64,000 bases of DNA from Candidatus Kouleothrix ribensis (lineage in GTDB: Bacteria; Chloroflexota; Chloroflexia; Chloroflexales; Roseiflexaceae): assembly GCA_016722075.1 (NCBI GenBank), contig JADKGW010000001.1, positions 4,774,001-4,838,000 of the forward strand. Reading direction: 5' to 3'. The position numbers and the translations under genes were made by a program. The notes under the pieces were generated by a model. The model was not told the DNA's origin, made no database searches, and saw only the letters and a program-made list of their open reading frames with translations. This document shows, piece by piece, positions 16,667 through 26,193 of the stretch; position 1 is the stretch's first letter, and every line of letters starts with the position of its first letter.

Positions 16667-19600
16667 ATGGACTCTACTGCAGATCGCGCGATCGCGATCG
16701 TTGGCCTCGGGGCGATCTTGCCAGATGCACCAAATGCACCCGCATTCTGGAAGAACATACTCGACAAGCGCTACTGCATCAGCGAGGTGCCTTCAGAGCG
16801 TTGGAGCGCCGCGAGCTATTATGACCCCGACCCATCCGCGCCCGACAAGACCTACAGCAAGATCGGCGGCTGGGTGCGCGGCTTTACCTTCGATTGGCAG
16901 CGCTTCCGCATCCCGCCCAAGGTGGCTGCGGCCATGGATCAGAGCCAGCAGTGGGCGGTGACGATCGCCGCCGAGGCGCTGGCCAACTATGGCTACCCCG
17001 ACCGGCCGCTCAACACCGAGAACACCGGCGTGATCCTCGGCACGGCCATGGGCGGCGAGATGCACTACCTGACGAATCTGCGCGTCTCGTTCCCCGAGTA
17101 TGCCCGCGCGCTCGAGGCCGTGCCCGAGTTCCAGCACCTGCCCGACGATGTGCGGGCCATGATCCTGGCGCGCTGGCACGAGCAGATCGAGCGCCGCCTG
17201 CCGCCGATCACCGAGGACTCGATGCCCGGTGAGCTGGCCAACATTGTGGCCGGGCGGGTGGCGAATGTGCTGAACCTGCGCGGGCCGAACTTTATCAGCG
17301 ATGCAGCCTGCGCCTCGACCTTCGCCGCGATTGCGTCGTCTGTCGAGATGCTCGACGAGGGCCATGTCGACGCGGTGATCACTGGCGGCGTCGACCGCAA
17401 CATGGGCGCGTCGTCGTTCGTGAAGTTCTGCAAGATCGGCGCGCTTAGCGCCACCGGCACACGCCCGTTCGGCGATGGTGCCGACGGCTTTGTGATGGGC
17501 GAGGGCGCGGCCACCTTCTTGCTGAAGCGCCTGGCCGACGCCGAGCGCGATGGCGATACGATCTATGCGGTGATCCGCGGCGTGGGCGGCTCGAGCGACG
17601 GCAAGGGCAAGGGCATCACCGCACCCAACCCGGTTGGGCAGGTGCTGGCGATTCAGCGCGCCTGGCAGAACGCCGGGCTCGACCCGGCCACCGCCACGCT
17701 GGTCGAGGCCCACGGCACCAGCACGCGCGTCGGCGATGTGGTCGAGGTCGAGAGCCTGACTAAGGTGTTTGGCGGTGCCGAGCGCGGCCGGATCGCGCTG
17801 GGTTCGGCCAAGAGCAATATCGGCCACCTGAAGGCCGGTGCCGGTGCGGCCGGCCTGCTGAAGACGGTGATGGCGCTGCACACGAAGATCCTGCCGCCAA
17901 CACTCAACTCTGAGAAGCCCAACCCGAACATCGACTTCAACGCCACGCCGTTCTACCTGAATCACGAGCCGCGCGAGTGGCCACAATCGGCCGGGCACCC
18001 GCGCCGTGCCGCTGTCAGCGCCTATGGCTTCGGCGGAACGAACTTCCACCTGGTGATCGAAGAGTATGTGCCAGGGCTGCTGAAGGTTGAGCCGAAGATG
18101 TACACAGGCGCGTCCGTAGAGACTGGAGACAAAAGACAAGAGACGACGGCTCAGAGTGGCCCGTCTCGCGTCTCTAGTCTTATGCCTCCAGCCTCCCCGT
18201 CTCCGATTCGCGGCATCCTGGCGCTAGGCGCCGATACGCCGGTGGCACTGAAAGACGCGCTCGACGACGCTTTCCGCAAGGTCGAGGGGGGCTGGACGCC
18301 GCCGATCACTGCGCCCGATCCGGCCGTGCTGGCCCTGCGCGAGCGCCTGGTGATCGACTTCGGCAGCCACAACGAGCTGCACGACAAAATCATCAAGGCG
18401 CGGAAGGCCGCTGGCTTCGACAACCCGCAGGCCTGGAAGGCGCTGCAGGCCCAGGGCATCTTCCGCGGCAGCGGCCCGGCGCCCGGCAAGGTCGCATTTC
18501 TGTTCCCCGGCCAGGGCAGCCAGTATATCAACATGGGCCGCGAGCTGGCCGCGATCTCGCCTGGGGTCAGGGCCGTGTTCGATGAGGCCGATCGCGTGAT
18601 GACGCCGATCCTCGGCCGGTCGCTCACCAGCTACATCTTCGTGGATGGCGATGACCCGGCGGCAGTCAAGCAGGCCGAGAAAGACCTGATGCAGACTGCG
18701 ATCACTCAGCCGGCCATGCTCACGCTCGATGCGGCGATCTTTCGGCTGCTGGCCGAGTACGGCTTCAAGCCCGACATGGTCATGGGCCATTCGCTCGGCG
18801 AATATGCCGCACTGACCGCCGCCGGGATCATGCCGTTTGCCGACGCGCTCGAGGCCGCCGCCGCGCGTGGCGCCGAGATGACCAAAGTGAGTATGGGTGA
18901 TAACGGCTGGATGGCCGCTGTGATGGCCCCGCTCGACGTGGTCGAGTCAACGCTGAAAGAGATCGACGGCTATGTGGTGGCCGCCAACATCAACAGCTAT
19001 GGGCAGGCGGTGATCGGCGGCGCGAGCAAGGCCGTCGAGCAGGCGATCGGGCTGTTTACCCAAAAGGGGTTCCAGGCTCAGCGCATCCCCGTCAGCCACG
19101 CCTTCCATACCAAGATCGTCGCGCCGGCCAGCGCGCCGCTGCGCCAGGTACTCAATCGCCTGCGCATCACGCCGCCAAGCCTGCCGCTGGTGGCCAACGT
19201 TACCGGCGAGCTGTACCCAACCGAGGTCGAGGCCATTAAGGATAACCTCGAACTGCAGATCGCCTCGCCGGTGCAGTGGGTCAAGGGCCTCGAGACACTC
19301 TACGCCAATGGCGTGCGCACGTTCGTCGAGGTTGGCCCCAAGAAGGCGCTCAAGGGCTTCGTCGATGATGTGCTCGGCAGCAAGCCCGGCGTCGTGTCGC
19401 TGTTCAGCAACCACCCCAAGACCGGCGAGCTGCCGAGCTTCAACCAGGTGCTGTGCGGCCTGTTCGCGGCCGGCTATGGCGCACAGCCCGAGCCGCCGGC
19501 GGCAATCGACACCGGACGAAAGACGAACGTCGCGCAGCCGGCCGCGACGAACAGCGCGGTGACTGTGAGTGCTTCGGCCCCGGTTCCGCCGCCCGCTCCT

Positions 19601-22600
19601 GCTCTACGAGCAGAGGAAGTAAGCATGACCAAGGGACACAATCAATCCTCACTGCAATCGGTCGACGCGCTTGGGCAGCTCATCGCTCAGGCACTCCAAA
19701 GCCTGGTGGCCGCCCAAAACCCGCAAAACTCCGCCGCAATCTTCGATCGCAACCAGGCCCCTACCGGCTCGGTGGTGATCAGCGGCACCGGCTTGGGCCT
19801 ACCAGGCGCCGAGAAGCAGGTGATGGACCCCGATAACGCGATGCGTATCTTGCGCGGCGAGCAGTTCATCGATCTGATCCCCGAGCGCTTCCGCCGGCAG
19901 ATCCTGGCCAAACGCGTGACCCGGCTCGTCAAAGGCGCCGACGGCGGCGGGCGGTTCGAGACGATCGCCGACTCCGACGAGGTGATCAAGCTGGCCGCGC
20001 GGCCTGGCTCGTTCGACCTGACCGAAGAGTATGGCGTGCCGGCTAAGCTGGTCGAGGCGCTCGATATCACGACCCAGCTGGCAATCGCCGCCGGACTCGA
20101 TGCCCTGCGCGAGGCCGGCATCCCGCTGGTGCAGAGCTATCATAAGACCACCAAGGGCACCTTCCTGCCCGACCGCTGGATGCTGCCCGAGGCACTGCGC
20201 GACGAGACTGGCATTATCTTCGCCAGCGCCTTCCCTGGCCTCGACCGCCTGACCGACGAGTTCGAGCGCTACTACACCTGGGAGAATAGCCGCGCCCAGC
20301 TGGCCGCGCTGGAAGATCTGCGACGCTACACGCAGGATGCCGCTACGCTCCAGGAGATCGGGCGGCGCATCGGCGCGCTCCACGAGGATCTCGAGCGCAC
20401 GCCCTACGAGTTCGACCGGCGCTTCCTATTCCGCATCCTGGCCATGGGTCACAGCCAGTTTGCCGAGTATATCGGCGCGCGCGGCCCGAACACGCAGGTG
20501 AACGCGGCCTGTGCCAGTACCACCCAGGGCATCGCACTGGCCGAGGATTGGATTCGCTCGGGCCGCTGCCGCCGTGTGCTGGTGATCGCCGCCGATGATG
20601 TGACCAGCGAGCTTAACCTCGGCTGGATCGGCGCGGGCTTTCTGGCCACCGGCGCCGCCGCCACCGACGACCGGGTCGAGGCGGCAGCGCTGCCGTTCGA
20701 CCGGCGCCGCCACGGTATGATCCTGGGCATGGGCGCCTGCGCGCTCCTGGTCGAGAGTGAAGATGCCGTGCGCGAGCGCGGAATGCGCGGCGTGGTCGAG
20801 CTGCTCAGTAGTGAAACCAGCAACAGTGCGTTCCACGGCACGCGCCTGGATGTCAACCATATCGCGCAGGTGATGGATCGGCTGGTGTACGCGGCCGAGC
20901 GCCGCTTCGGCATCGACCGGCGCGCAATTGCCGCGCAGACGGTGTTCGTCTCGCACGAGACCTATACCCCCGCCCGCGGCGGCAGCGCTGCGGCCGAGGT
21001 CACCGCGCTGCGCCACACCTTCGGCGCGGCGGCCGGCGAGATCGTGATGGCCAACACCAAGGGGTTCACCGGCCACCCGATGGGCGTAGGCGTCGAGGAT
21101 GTGATCGCGCTCAAGATCCTCGAGTATGGGATTGTGCCGCCGGTGCCTAACCTGAAAGAGCCCGACCCCGACCTTGGGCCGCTGACGCTCAGCCGCGGCG
21201 GGCGCTACCCGGTGCAGTATGCCCTCCACCTGGCGGCCGGCTTCGGCTCGCAGATCGCTATGACGCTGACACGCCGCATCCCTGGCGCGCTCGATCGGAT
21301 CGATAACCGCCCGGTCTACCAGCGCTGGCTGGCCGACATCAGCGGCTACGATCACGCGGAGCTCGAGGTGGTCAAGCGGGTGCTGCGCGTCCAGGCGCAC
21401 GGTGCGCCTACGCGTGTGCCTCAGCCCAGCCTCTGGCAGAATGGCACTGGCCCCACGTTGCGCGCCAGCACGACTGGCGATGGCGCTGGCAACGGGTACC
21501 ATCCTACGCCATTGGCGCTACCTACCATCACCACCAATGTGATCGCACCACAGCCGCCTGCTGCTCCGCCGGCGCCGCTGGCCGACTTCGTGCCGGCCCC
21601 GCCGCCAGCTCAACCTAGCGCCGCGCCGAGTGTGGTAACCAGCAGCGTGCCCAAGAGCAACGGCCACGCGCCGGCCCAGCCCGCCACCCCGCCCGCGCCA
21701 CTGCCGGTGGCCCCCGTGGCCGCGCCGGCACCCGCGCCGGCACCCGTCGCAATGGCCGCCGCGCCGGCCCCGGCCGCCGACCCGGTGGTGACGCAGGTGC
21801 TGGCGATCGTGGCCGAGAAGACCGGCTACCCCTCCGACATGCTCGAGCTCGACCTCGACCTTGAGGCCGACCTGGGCGTCGATACGGTCAAGCAGGCCGA
21901 GACCTTCGCGGCCGTACGCGCGGCCTTCAATATCGAGCGGATCGAAAACCTCAAGCTGCGCGACTACCCCACGCTCGGCAGCGTGATTGGGTTTGTCCGC
22001 GAACACCGGCCCGACCTGGCCGCCGCACCAGCCGCCTCGGCCCCGGCACCGGCGCCGGTGGCAGAGAGCGTTGCCGCGCCCGCACCGGGGGCTGCTCAAG
22101 CCGCCGACCCGGTAGTGACGCAGGTGCTGGCGATCGTGGCCGAGAAGACCGGCTACCCCTCCGACATGCTCGAGCTCGACCTCGACCTTGAGGCCGACCT
22201 GGGCGTCGATACGGTCAAGCAAGCCGAGACCTTCGCGGCCGTACGCGCGGCCTTCAATATCGAGCGGATCGAAAACCTCAAGCTGCGCGACTACCCCACG
22301 CTCGGCAGCGTGATTGGGTTTGTCCGCGAACACCGGCCCGACCTGGTCGCAGCGCCAGCACCACTGCCGGTGGCCTCCGTGGCCGCCCCAGCCGCCGCGC
22401 CGGCCCCCGCGCTGGCCCCTGTCGCAGTGGCCGCCGCGCCGGTCCCAGCTGCCGACCCGGTGGCAGCCCAGGTGCTGGCGATCGTGGCCGAGAAGACCGG
22501 CTACCCCTCCGACATGCTCGAGCTCGACCTCGACCTCGAGGCCGACCTGGGCGTCGATACAGTCAAGCAGGCCGAGACCTTCGCGGCCGTGCGCACGGCG

Positions 22601-25600
22601 TTCAATATCGAGCGGATCGAAAACCTCAAGCTGCGCGACTACCCCACGCTGGCCAAGGTCATCCAGTTCGTCTACGACATGCGCCCCGACCTGGCTGCCG
22701 CGCCCGCGCCACTGCCGGTGGCCCCCGTGGCCGTGCCGGCCGCCGCGCCGGCCCCCGTCGCAGTGGCCGCCGCGCCGGCCCCAGCCGCCGACCCAGTGGT
22801 GACGCAGGTGCTGGCGATCGTGGCCGAGAAGACCGGCTACCCCTCCGACATGCTCGAGCTCGACCTCGACCTTGAGGCCGACCTGGGCGTCGATACGGTC
22901 AAGCAGGCCGAGACCTTCGCGGCCGTACGCGCGGCCTTCGACATCCCGCGCCAGGACGACCTGAAGCTGCGTGACTACCCCACGCTGGCCAAGGTCATCC
23001 AGTTCGTCTACGACATGCGCCCCGACCTGGCCGCCGCGCCAGCCGCCTCGGCCCCGGCACCAGTGCCGGTGGCAGAGAGCGTTGCCGCGCCGACGGCACC
23101 GGCGCCGGGGGCTGCTCCAGCCGCCGACCCGGTGGTGACCCAGGTGCTGGCGATCGTGGCCGAGAAGACCGGCTACCCTTCCGACATGCTCGAGCTCGAC
23201 CTCGACCTTGAGGCCGACCTGGGCGTCGATACGGTCAAGCAGGCCGAGACCTTCGCGGCCGTACGCGCGGCCTTCGACATCCCGCGCCAGGACGACCTGA
23301 AGCTGCGCGACTACCCCACGCTGGCCAAGGTCATCCAGTTCGTCTACGACATGCGCCCCGACCTGGCTGGCGCCGGCGCGCAACCCGCCGCCGGCAGCCC
23401 GCCGCCGGCCCCAATCGCTGAGCCGACGGCCGCCCCTGCCAGCTCGCGCGTGTCGCCGACCTATTCAATCGAGGAGGCCAACAAGGCACCGCGGCGCGTA
23501 CCAACCCCGGCGCTCCGGCCGGCGCTCGACGTATGCAAGCCCACTGGCGTGACGCTCGATGCGCACAGCCGCGTGCTGGTGGTAATGGATCGCGGCGGTG
23601 TCGGCAAGGCGCTGGCCAGCCGGCTCGAGCGACGCGGCGTTGCAGTGTTCGAAATCGACCCGCAGCAAGAGACCGAGATCCTCGAGGCGCAGCTGCAGGC
23701 CAGCCTGGCCGACGGAAGCGTCCAGGGCGTCTACTGGCTACCCGCGCTCGACAGCGAGCCACAGCTCGAAGAGCTGAACCTGAAGACCTGGCGCGAGCTG
23801 AACCGGCAGCGGGTGAAGAACCTGCACCTGACCATGCGCCTGCTGTACGAGTCGGTCGCGGCGGCGGGCACATTCCTGGTATCGGGCACACGCCTGGGCG
23901 GGCTGCACGGCTACGGACCGCTTGGTGCAACTGCCCCGCTCGGCGGCGCCGTCACCGGCTTCACCAAAGCCTACAAGCGCGAGCGCCCCGACGTGCTGGT
24001 CAAGGCCGTCGATTTCGAGGCCGGCCGCAAGACTGCCGAGCCGGCCGAGCTGCTGATCGCCGAGACGCTGGCCGACCCCGGAGCGGTCGAGATCGGCTAC
24101 AGCGACGGGCAGCGCTACACCATCACGCTCGAAGAGCGACCGGCCAACGATGGCCAGCCGGGGCTGACACTCGACAGCAGCTCGGTGTTCGTCGTCACCG
24201 GCGCGGCCGGCGGCATCACCAGCGCGATCGTCGGCGACCTGGCGCAGGCTAGCGGTGGGATTTTCTACCTGCTGGATCTGACACCCGCGCCGCAGCCCGG
24301 CGACCCATACGTGGCGCTGTTCCGCTCGGATAAAGAGGCGCTCAAGCGTAAGCTGATCGACGAGTTCAAGGCTGCCGGCGAGCGCCCGACCCCGGTGATG
24401 GTCGACAAGAAGGTGATGGCGATCGAGCGGATCGAGGCGGCCCAGCGCGCGATCGAGACCGTGCAGGCCGCCGGTGGCACCGCACACTACCACAGCGTCA
24501 ACCTGCTCGACGGCGCGGCCGTGACAGCGGTGATCGACGATGTGCGCGAGCGCTACGGCAAGATCGATGTGCTGCTGCACGCCGGCGGGATCGAGATTAG
24601 CCGCGCGCTAGGCGCCAAGGCCCCCGAGGAGTTCAGCCTGGTGTTCGACATCAAGGCCGACGGGTTCTTCAGCCTGCTGAAGGCCGCCAAAGCCATGCCG
24701 ATCGCCGCGACTGTCTCGTTCAGCTCGGTGGCCGGCCGGTTTGGGAACAGCGGCCAGACCGACTACAGCGCGGCGAATGACCTGCTCTGCAAGCTCAGCA
24801 GCAGCATGCGCAGCTGGCGGCCCGACACGCGCGCGATCGTGATCGACTGGACCGCCTGGGGCGGCATCGGCATGGCCACGCGCGGCTCGATCCCCAAGAT
24901 CATGGAGATGGCCGGCATCGATATGCTGCCGCCTGAGATCGGCATCCCAACCATCCGGCGCGAGCTGACCAGCGGTGCCACCCGTGGCGAGATTGTCGTG
25001 GGTCTGCGGCTGGGCATTCTAACCGAAGAGTTCGACCCGAGCGGTGGCCTGAATACCGAGGCCGCCGCCCTCACCGCCACCCCGCCCTACCTGATGCTCG
25101 GCAAGGTCGCCGCCGCCAGGCTGTACGGTGGCCTGGCCGTCGAAACGACCCTCGACCCGCAGCAGCAGCCGTTCCTGTTCGATCACCAGATCGACGGCGT
25201 GCCGGTGCTGCCGGGCGTGATGGGCACCGAGGCGTTTGCCGAGCTGGCCAGCCTGCTGGCACCCGGCTACCGCGTCGAGTCGATCCACGAGCAGTTCCAC
25301 AGCCCGTTCAAGTTCTACCGCAACAAACCGCGCACGCTGCACCTCGGCGCAGCGATCAAGCCGGCTGAGGGCGGGCTGGTGGCCGAGACAACCCTGCGGT
25401 CGGTGACCGAGCCGGCCCGGCCCGGCCTGCCCGAGCGGGTCGACCTGCACTTTACCGCGACGGTGCGCCTGACCCAGGCGCCGGCCGCACCACCGCAGGC
25501 CACGCTACCCCAACTGCCTGCCAGCGCACGCGTGGTCGATCGGGAGGCGATCTATGCGATCTACTTCCACGGCCCGGCCTACCAGGTGCTCGAGCGCGCC

Positions 25601-25951
25601 CTGCTCGACGGCGACCAGGTGCTCGGCGTGATGACGCACGACCTGCCGCCGAACAGCGCACCGGCCGACGCGCCAACGCTCATGGCGCCCAGGCTGATCG
25701 AGCTGTGCTTCCAGACTGCCGGGATCTGGGAGATGGCCAATAAGGGCGTGATGGCGCTGCCGCTCGGCGTCGGTGCGGTCACCGTCTACCGTCAGCCCGA
25801 GCAGGCCAACGGCGCGCGGCTGTTCGCACTCGTCAAGGCGCTCGACGGCGGGGCGGCCTTCGATGCGCAGGTGCTCGACGAGGCCGGCAACGTCTATGTC
25901 GATCTGCGTGGCTACCGCACCGTGCAGCTGCCCGGCAACGTCACGCTGTAA
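16667..25951 (+). CDS. iterative type I fatty acid/polyketide synthase, KS-AT-KS-ACPx5-KR-DH
   Basis: About 3,094 residues. KS1 has Cys215 (DAACAS), His349 (HGTST) and His387 (NIGHLK). AT has Ser709 (GHSLGE). KS2 has Cys1282 (NAACAST), His1430 (SHETYT replaces HGTxT) and His1470 (GHPMG). A Pro/Ala linker leads to five ACP repeats. KR has TGAAGGI near 2511 and Ser/Tyr around 2687/2700. The DH-like double hotdog has His2840 (DHQIDGVPVLPG), but Glu3012 stands where Asp is usual. The order resembles PfaA of polyunsaturated fatty acid synthases with a KS added; there is no enoyl reductase. Each ACP reads LGVDTVK instead of LGIDSIK, so the prosthetic-group Ser is Thr (1740, 1849, 1965, 2077, 2189). 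The start is ATG 16667 after AAGGAG (spacing 8). The product is unknown. Confidence 0.9.
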   Translation: MDSTADRAIAIVGLGAILPDAPNAPAFWKNILDKRYCISEVPSERWSAASYYDPDPSAPDKTYSKIGGWVRGFTFDWQRFRIPPKVAAAMDQSQQWAVTIAAEALANYGYPDRPLNTENTGVILGTAMGGEMHYLTNLRVSFPEYARALEAVPEFQHLPDDVRAMILARWHEQIERRLPPITEDSMPGELANIVAGRVANVLNLRGPNFISDAACASTFAAIASSVEMLDEGHVDAVITGGVDRNMGASSFVKFCKIGALSATGTRPFGDGADGFVMGEGAATFLLKRLADAERDGDTIYAVIRGVGGSSDGKGKGITAPNPVGQVLAIQRAWQNAGLDPATATLVEAHGTSTRVGDVVEVESLTKVFGGAERGRIALGSAKSNIGHLKAGAGAAGLLKTVMALHTKILPPTLNSEKPNPNIDFNATPFYLNHEPREWPQSAGHPRRAAVSAYGFGGTNFHLVIEEYVPGLLKVEPKMYTGASVETGDKRQETTAQSGPSRVSSLMPPASPSPIRGILALGADTPVALKDALDDAFRKVEGGWTPPITAPDPAVLALRERLVIDFGSHNELHDKIIKARKAAGFDNPQAWKALQAQGIFRGSGPAPGKVAFLFPGQGSQYINMGRELAAISPGVRAVFDEADRVMTPILGRSLTSYIFVDGDDPAAVKQAEKDLMQTAITQPAMLTLDAAIFRLLAEYGFKPDMVMGHSLGEYAALTAAGIMPFADALEAAAARGAEMTKVSMGDNGWMAAVMAPLDVVESTLKEIDGYVVAANINSYGQAVIGGASKAVEQAIGLFTQKGFQAQRIPVSHAFHTKIVAPASAPLRQVLNRLRITPPSLPLVANVTGELYPTEVEAIKDNLELQIASPVQWVKGLETLYANGVRTFVEVGPKKALKGFVDDVLGSKPGVVSLFSNHPKTGELPSFNQVLCGLFAAGYGAQPEPPAAIDTGRKTNVAQPAATNSAVTVSASAPVPPPAPALRAEEVSMTKGHNQSSLQSVDALGQLIAQALQSLVAAQNPQNSAAIFDRNQAPTGSVVISGTGLGLPGAEKQVMDPDNAMRILRGEQFIDLIPERFRRQILAKRVTRLVKGADGGGRFETIADSDEVIKLAARPGSFDLTEEYGVPAKLVEALDITTQLAIAAGLDALREAGIPLVQSYHKTTKGTFLPDRWMLPEALRDETGIIFASAFPGLDRLTDEFERYYTWENSRAQLAALEDLRRYTQDAATLQEIGRRIGALHEDLERTPYEFDRRFLFRILAMGHSQFAEYIGARGPNTQVNAACASTTQGIALAEDWIRSGRCRRVLVIAADDVTSELNLGWIGAGFLATGAAATDDRVEAAALPFDRRRHGMILGMGACALLVESEDAVRERGMRGVVELLSSETSNSAFHGTRLDVNHIAQVMDRLVYAAERRFGIDRRAIAAQTVFVSHETYTPARGGSAAAEVTALRHTFGAAAGEIVMANTKGFTGHPMGVGVEDVIALKILEYGIVPPVPNLKEPDPDLGPLTLSRGGRYPVQYALHLAAGFGSQIAMTLTRRIPGALDRIDNRPVYQRWLADISGYDHAELEVVKRVLRVQAHGAPTRVPQPSLWQNGTGPTLRASTTGDGAGNGYHPTPLALPTITTNVIAPQPPAAPPAPLADFVPAPPPAQPSAAPSVVTSSVPKSNGHAPAQPATPPAPLPVAPVAAPAPAPAPVAMAAAPAPAADPVVTQVLAIVAEKTGYPSDMLELDLDLEADLGVDTVKQAETFAAVRAAFNIERIENLKLRDYPTLGSVIGFVREHRPDLAAAPAASAPAPAPVAESVAAPAPGAAQAADPVVTQVLAIVAEKTGYPSDMLELDLDLEADLGVDTVKQAETFAAVRAAFNIERIENLKLRDYPTLGSVIGFVREHRPDLVAAPAPLPVASVAAPAAAPAPALAPVAVAAAPVPAADPVAAQVLAIVAEKTGYPSDMLELDLDLEADLGVDTVKQAETFAAVRTAFNIERIENLKLRDYPTLAKVIQFVYDMRPDLAAAPAPLPVAPVAVPAAAPAPVAVAAAPAPAADPVVTQVLAIVAEKTGYPSDMLELDLDLEADLGVDTVKQAETFAAVRAAFDIPRQDDLKLRDYPTLAKVIQFVYDMRPDLAAAPAASAPAPVPVAESVAAPTAPAPGAAPAADPVVTQVLAIVAEKTGYPSDMLELDLDLEADLGVDTVKQAETFAAVRAAFDIPRQDDLKLRDYPTLAKVIQFVYDMRPDLAGAGAQPAAGSPPPAPIAEPTAAPASSRVSPTYSIEEANKAPRRVPTPALRPALDVCKPTGVTLDAHSRVLVVMDRGGVGKALASRLERRGVAVFEIDPQQETEILEAQLQASLADGSVQGVYWLPALDSEPQLEELNLKTWRELNRQRVKNLHLTMRLLYESVAAAGTFLVSGTRLGGLHGYGPLGATAPLGGAVTGFTKAYKRERPDVLVKAVDFEAGRKTAEPAELLIAETLADPGAVEIGYSDGQRYTITLEERPANDGQPGLTLDSSSVFVVTGAAGGITSAIVGDLAQASGGIFYLLDLTPAPQPGDPYVALFRSDKEALKRKLIDEFKAAGERPTPVMVDKKVMAIERIEAAQRAIETVQAAGGTAHYHSVNLLDGAAVTAVIDDVRERYGKIDVLLHAGGIEISRALGAKAPEEFSLVFDIKADGFFSLLKAAKAMPIAATVSFSSVAGRFGNSGQTDYSAANDLLCKLSSSMRSWRPDTRAIVIDWTAWGGIGMATRGSIPKIMEMAGIDMLPPEIGIPTIRRELTSGATRGEIVVGLRLGILTEEFDPSGGLNTEAAALTATPPYLMLGKVAAARLYGGLAVETTLDPQQQPFLFDHQIDGVPVLPGVMGTEAFAELASLLAPGYRVESIHEQFHSPFKFYRNKPRTLHLGAAIKPAEGGLVAETTLRSVTEPARPGLPERVDLHFTATVRLTQAPAAPPQATLPQLPASARVVDREAIYAIYFHGPAYQVLERALLDGDQVLGVMTHDLPPNSAPADAPTLMAPRLIELCFQTAGIWEMANKGVMALPLGVGAVTVYRQPEQANGARLFALVKALDGGAAFDAQVLDEAGNVYVDLRGYRTVQLPGNVTL
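18119..18195 (+). repeat. imperfect 26-bp inverted repeat inside the synthase gene
   Basis: The arms 18119-18144 and 18170-18195 are complementary at 22 of 26 positions around a 25-base loop. The sequence (GAGACTGGAGACAAAAGACA...) is less GC-rich than its surroundings. It codes for a Ser/Thr/Pro-rich linker between KS1 and AT (about residues 485-515). It resembles the inverted-repeat elements between genes at 48829 and 55040. Confidence 0.7.
19614..19627 (+). promoter_or_regulatory. internal ribosome-binding site and in-frame ATG
   Basis: AGGAAG is followed after a normal spacing by ATG 19625-19627, in frame with the synthase (Met987), exactly between AT and KS2. It looks like the start region of a once separate gene and may still start a KS2-ACP5-KR-DH protein of about 2,100 residues. 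Confidence 0.45.
21778..23365 (+). repeat. five tandem ACP-coding repeats
   Basis: Five nearly identical units of about 240 bases (starting near 21778, 22105, 22453, 22789 and 23125) are separated by Ala/Pro-coding linkers. Units 1-2 end in one sequence type (FNIERIEN...GSVIGFVREH) and units 4-5 in another (FDIPRQDD...AKVIQFVYDM). Unit 3 joins the front of the first type to the back of the second. Confidence 0.9.
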
Positions 25952-26002
25952 GCCATCGACGACAGCGCGTATGCAGCCGGCACGGCATCCTATCGCTCGG
26001 TT

Positions 26003-26041
26003 GGGTGCAGTTTCTCATGTGGCACGTGGGAAACTGCACCC
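26003..26041 (+). repeat. 12-bp stem-loop after the synthase gene
   Basis: GGGTGCAGTTTC (26003-26014) and its exact complement (26030-26041). With the 22-base perfect palindrome at 26099-26120 (GCAGGCGCTGC and complement), it fills the 242-bp gap to the transferase gene. Neither has a T-run, so partial termination or RNA processing is possible. Confidence 0.6.
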
Positions 26042-26193
26042 GGCGCGGCCGCAGGCAGGCGTGGCCAAACGCGTGGCAGCCCGTACGCCGTGCCTGTGGC
26101 AGGCGCTGCGCAGCGCCTGCACCCTGCCGCCACAGCTGCAACCGCCCAACGCATCCTATCAAACCCAGATAGATACTACGCACCCGCACGCCT

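Noticed and set aside
21518..23383. 621-residue minus-strand frame with repeated His/Gly/Arg segments
   Set aside because: It is the mirror of the five ACP repeats. Its repeats follow from the plus-strand repeats and GC-rich codon use.
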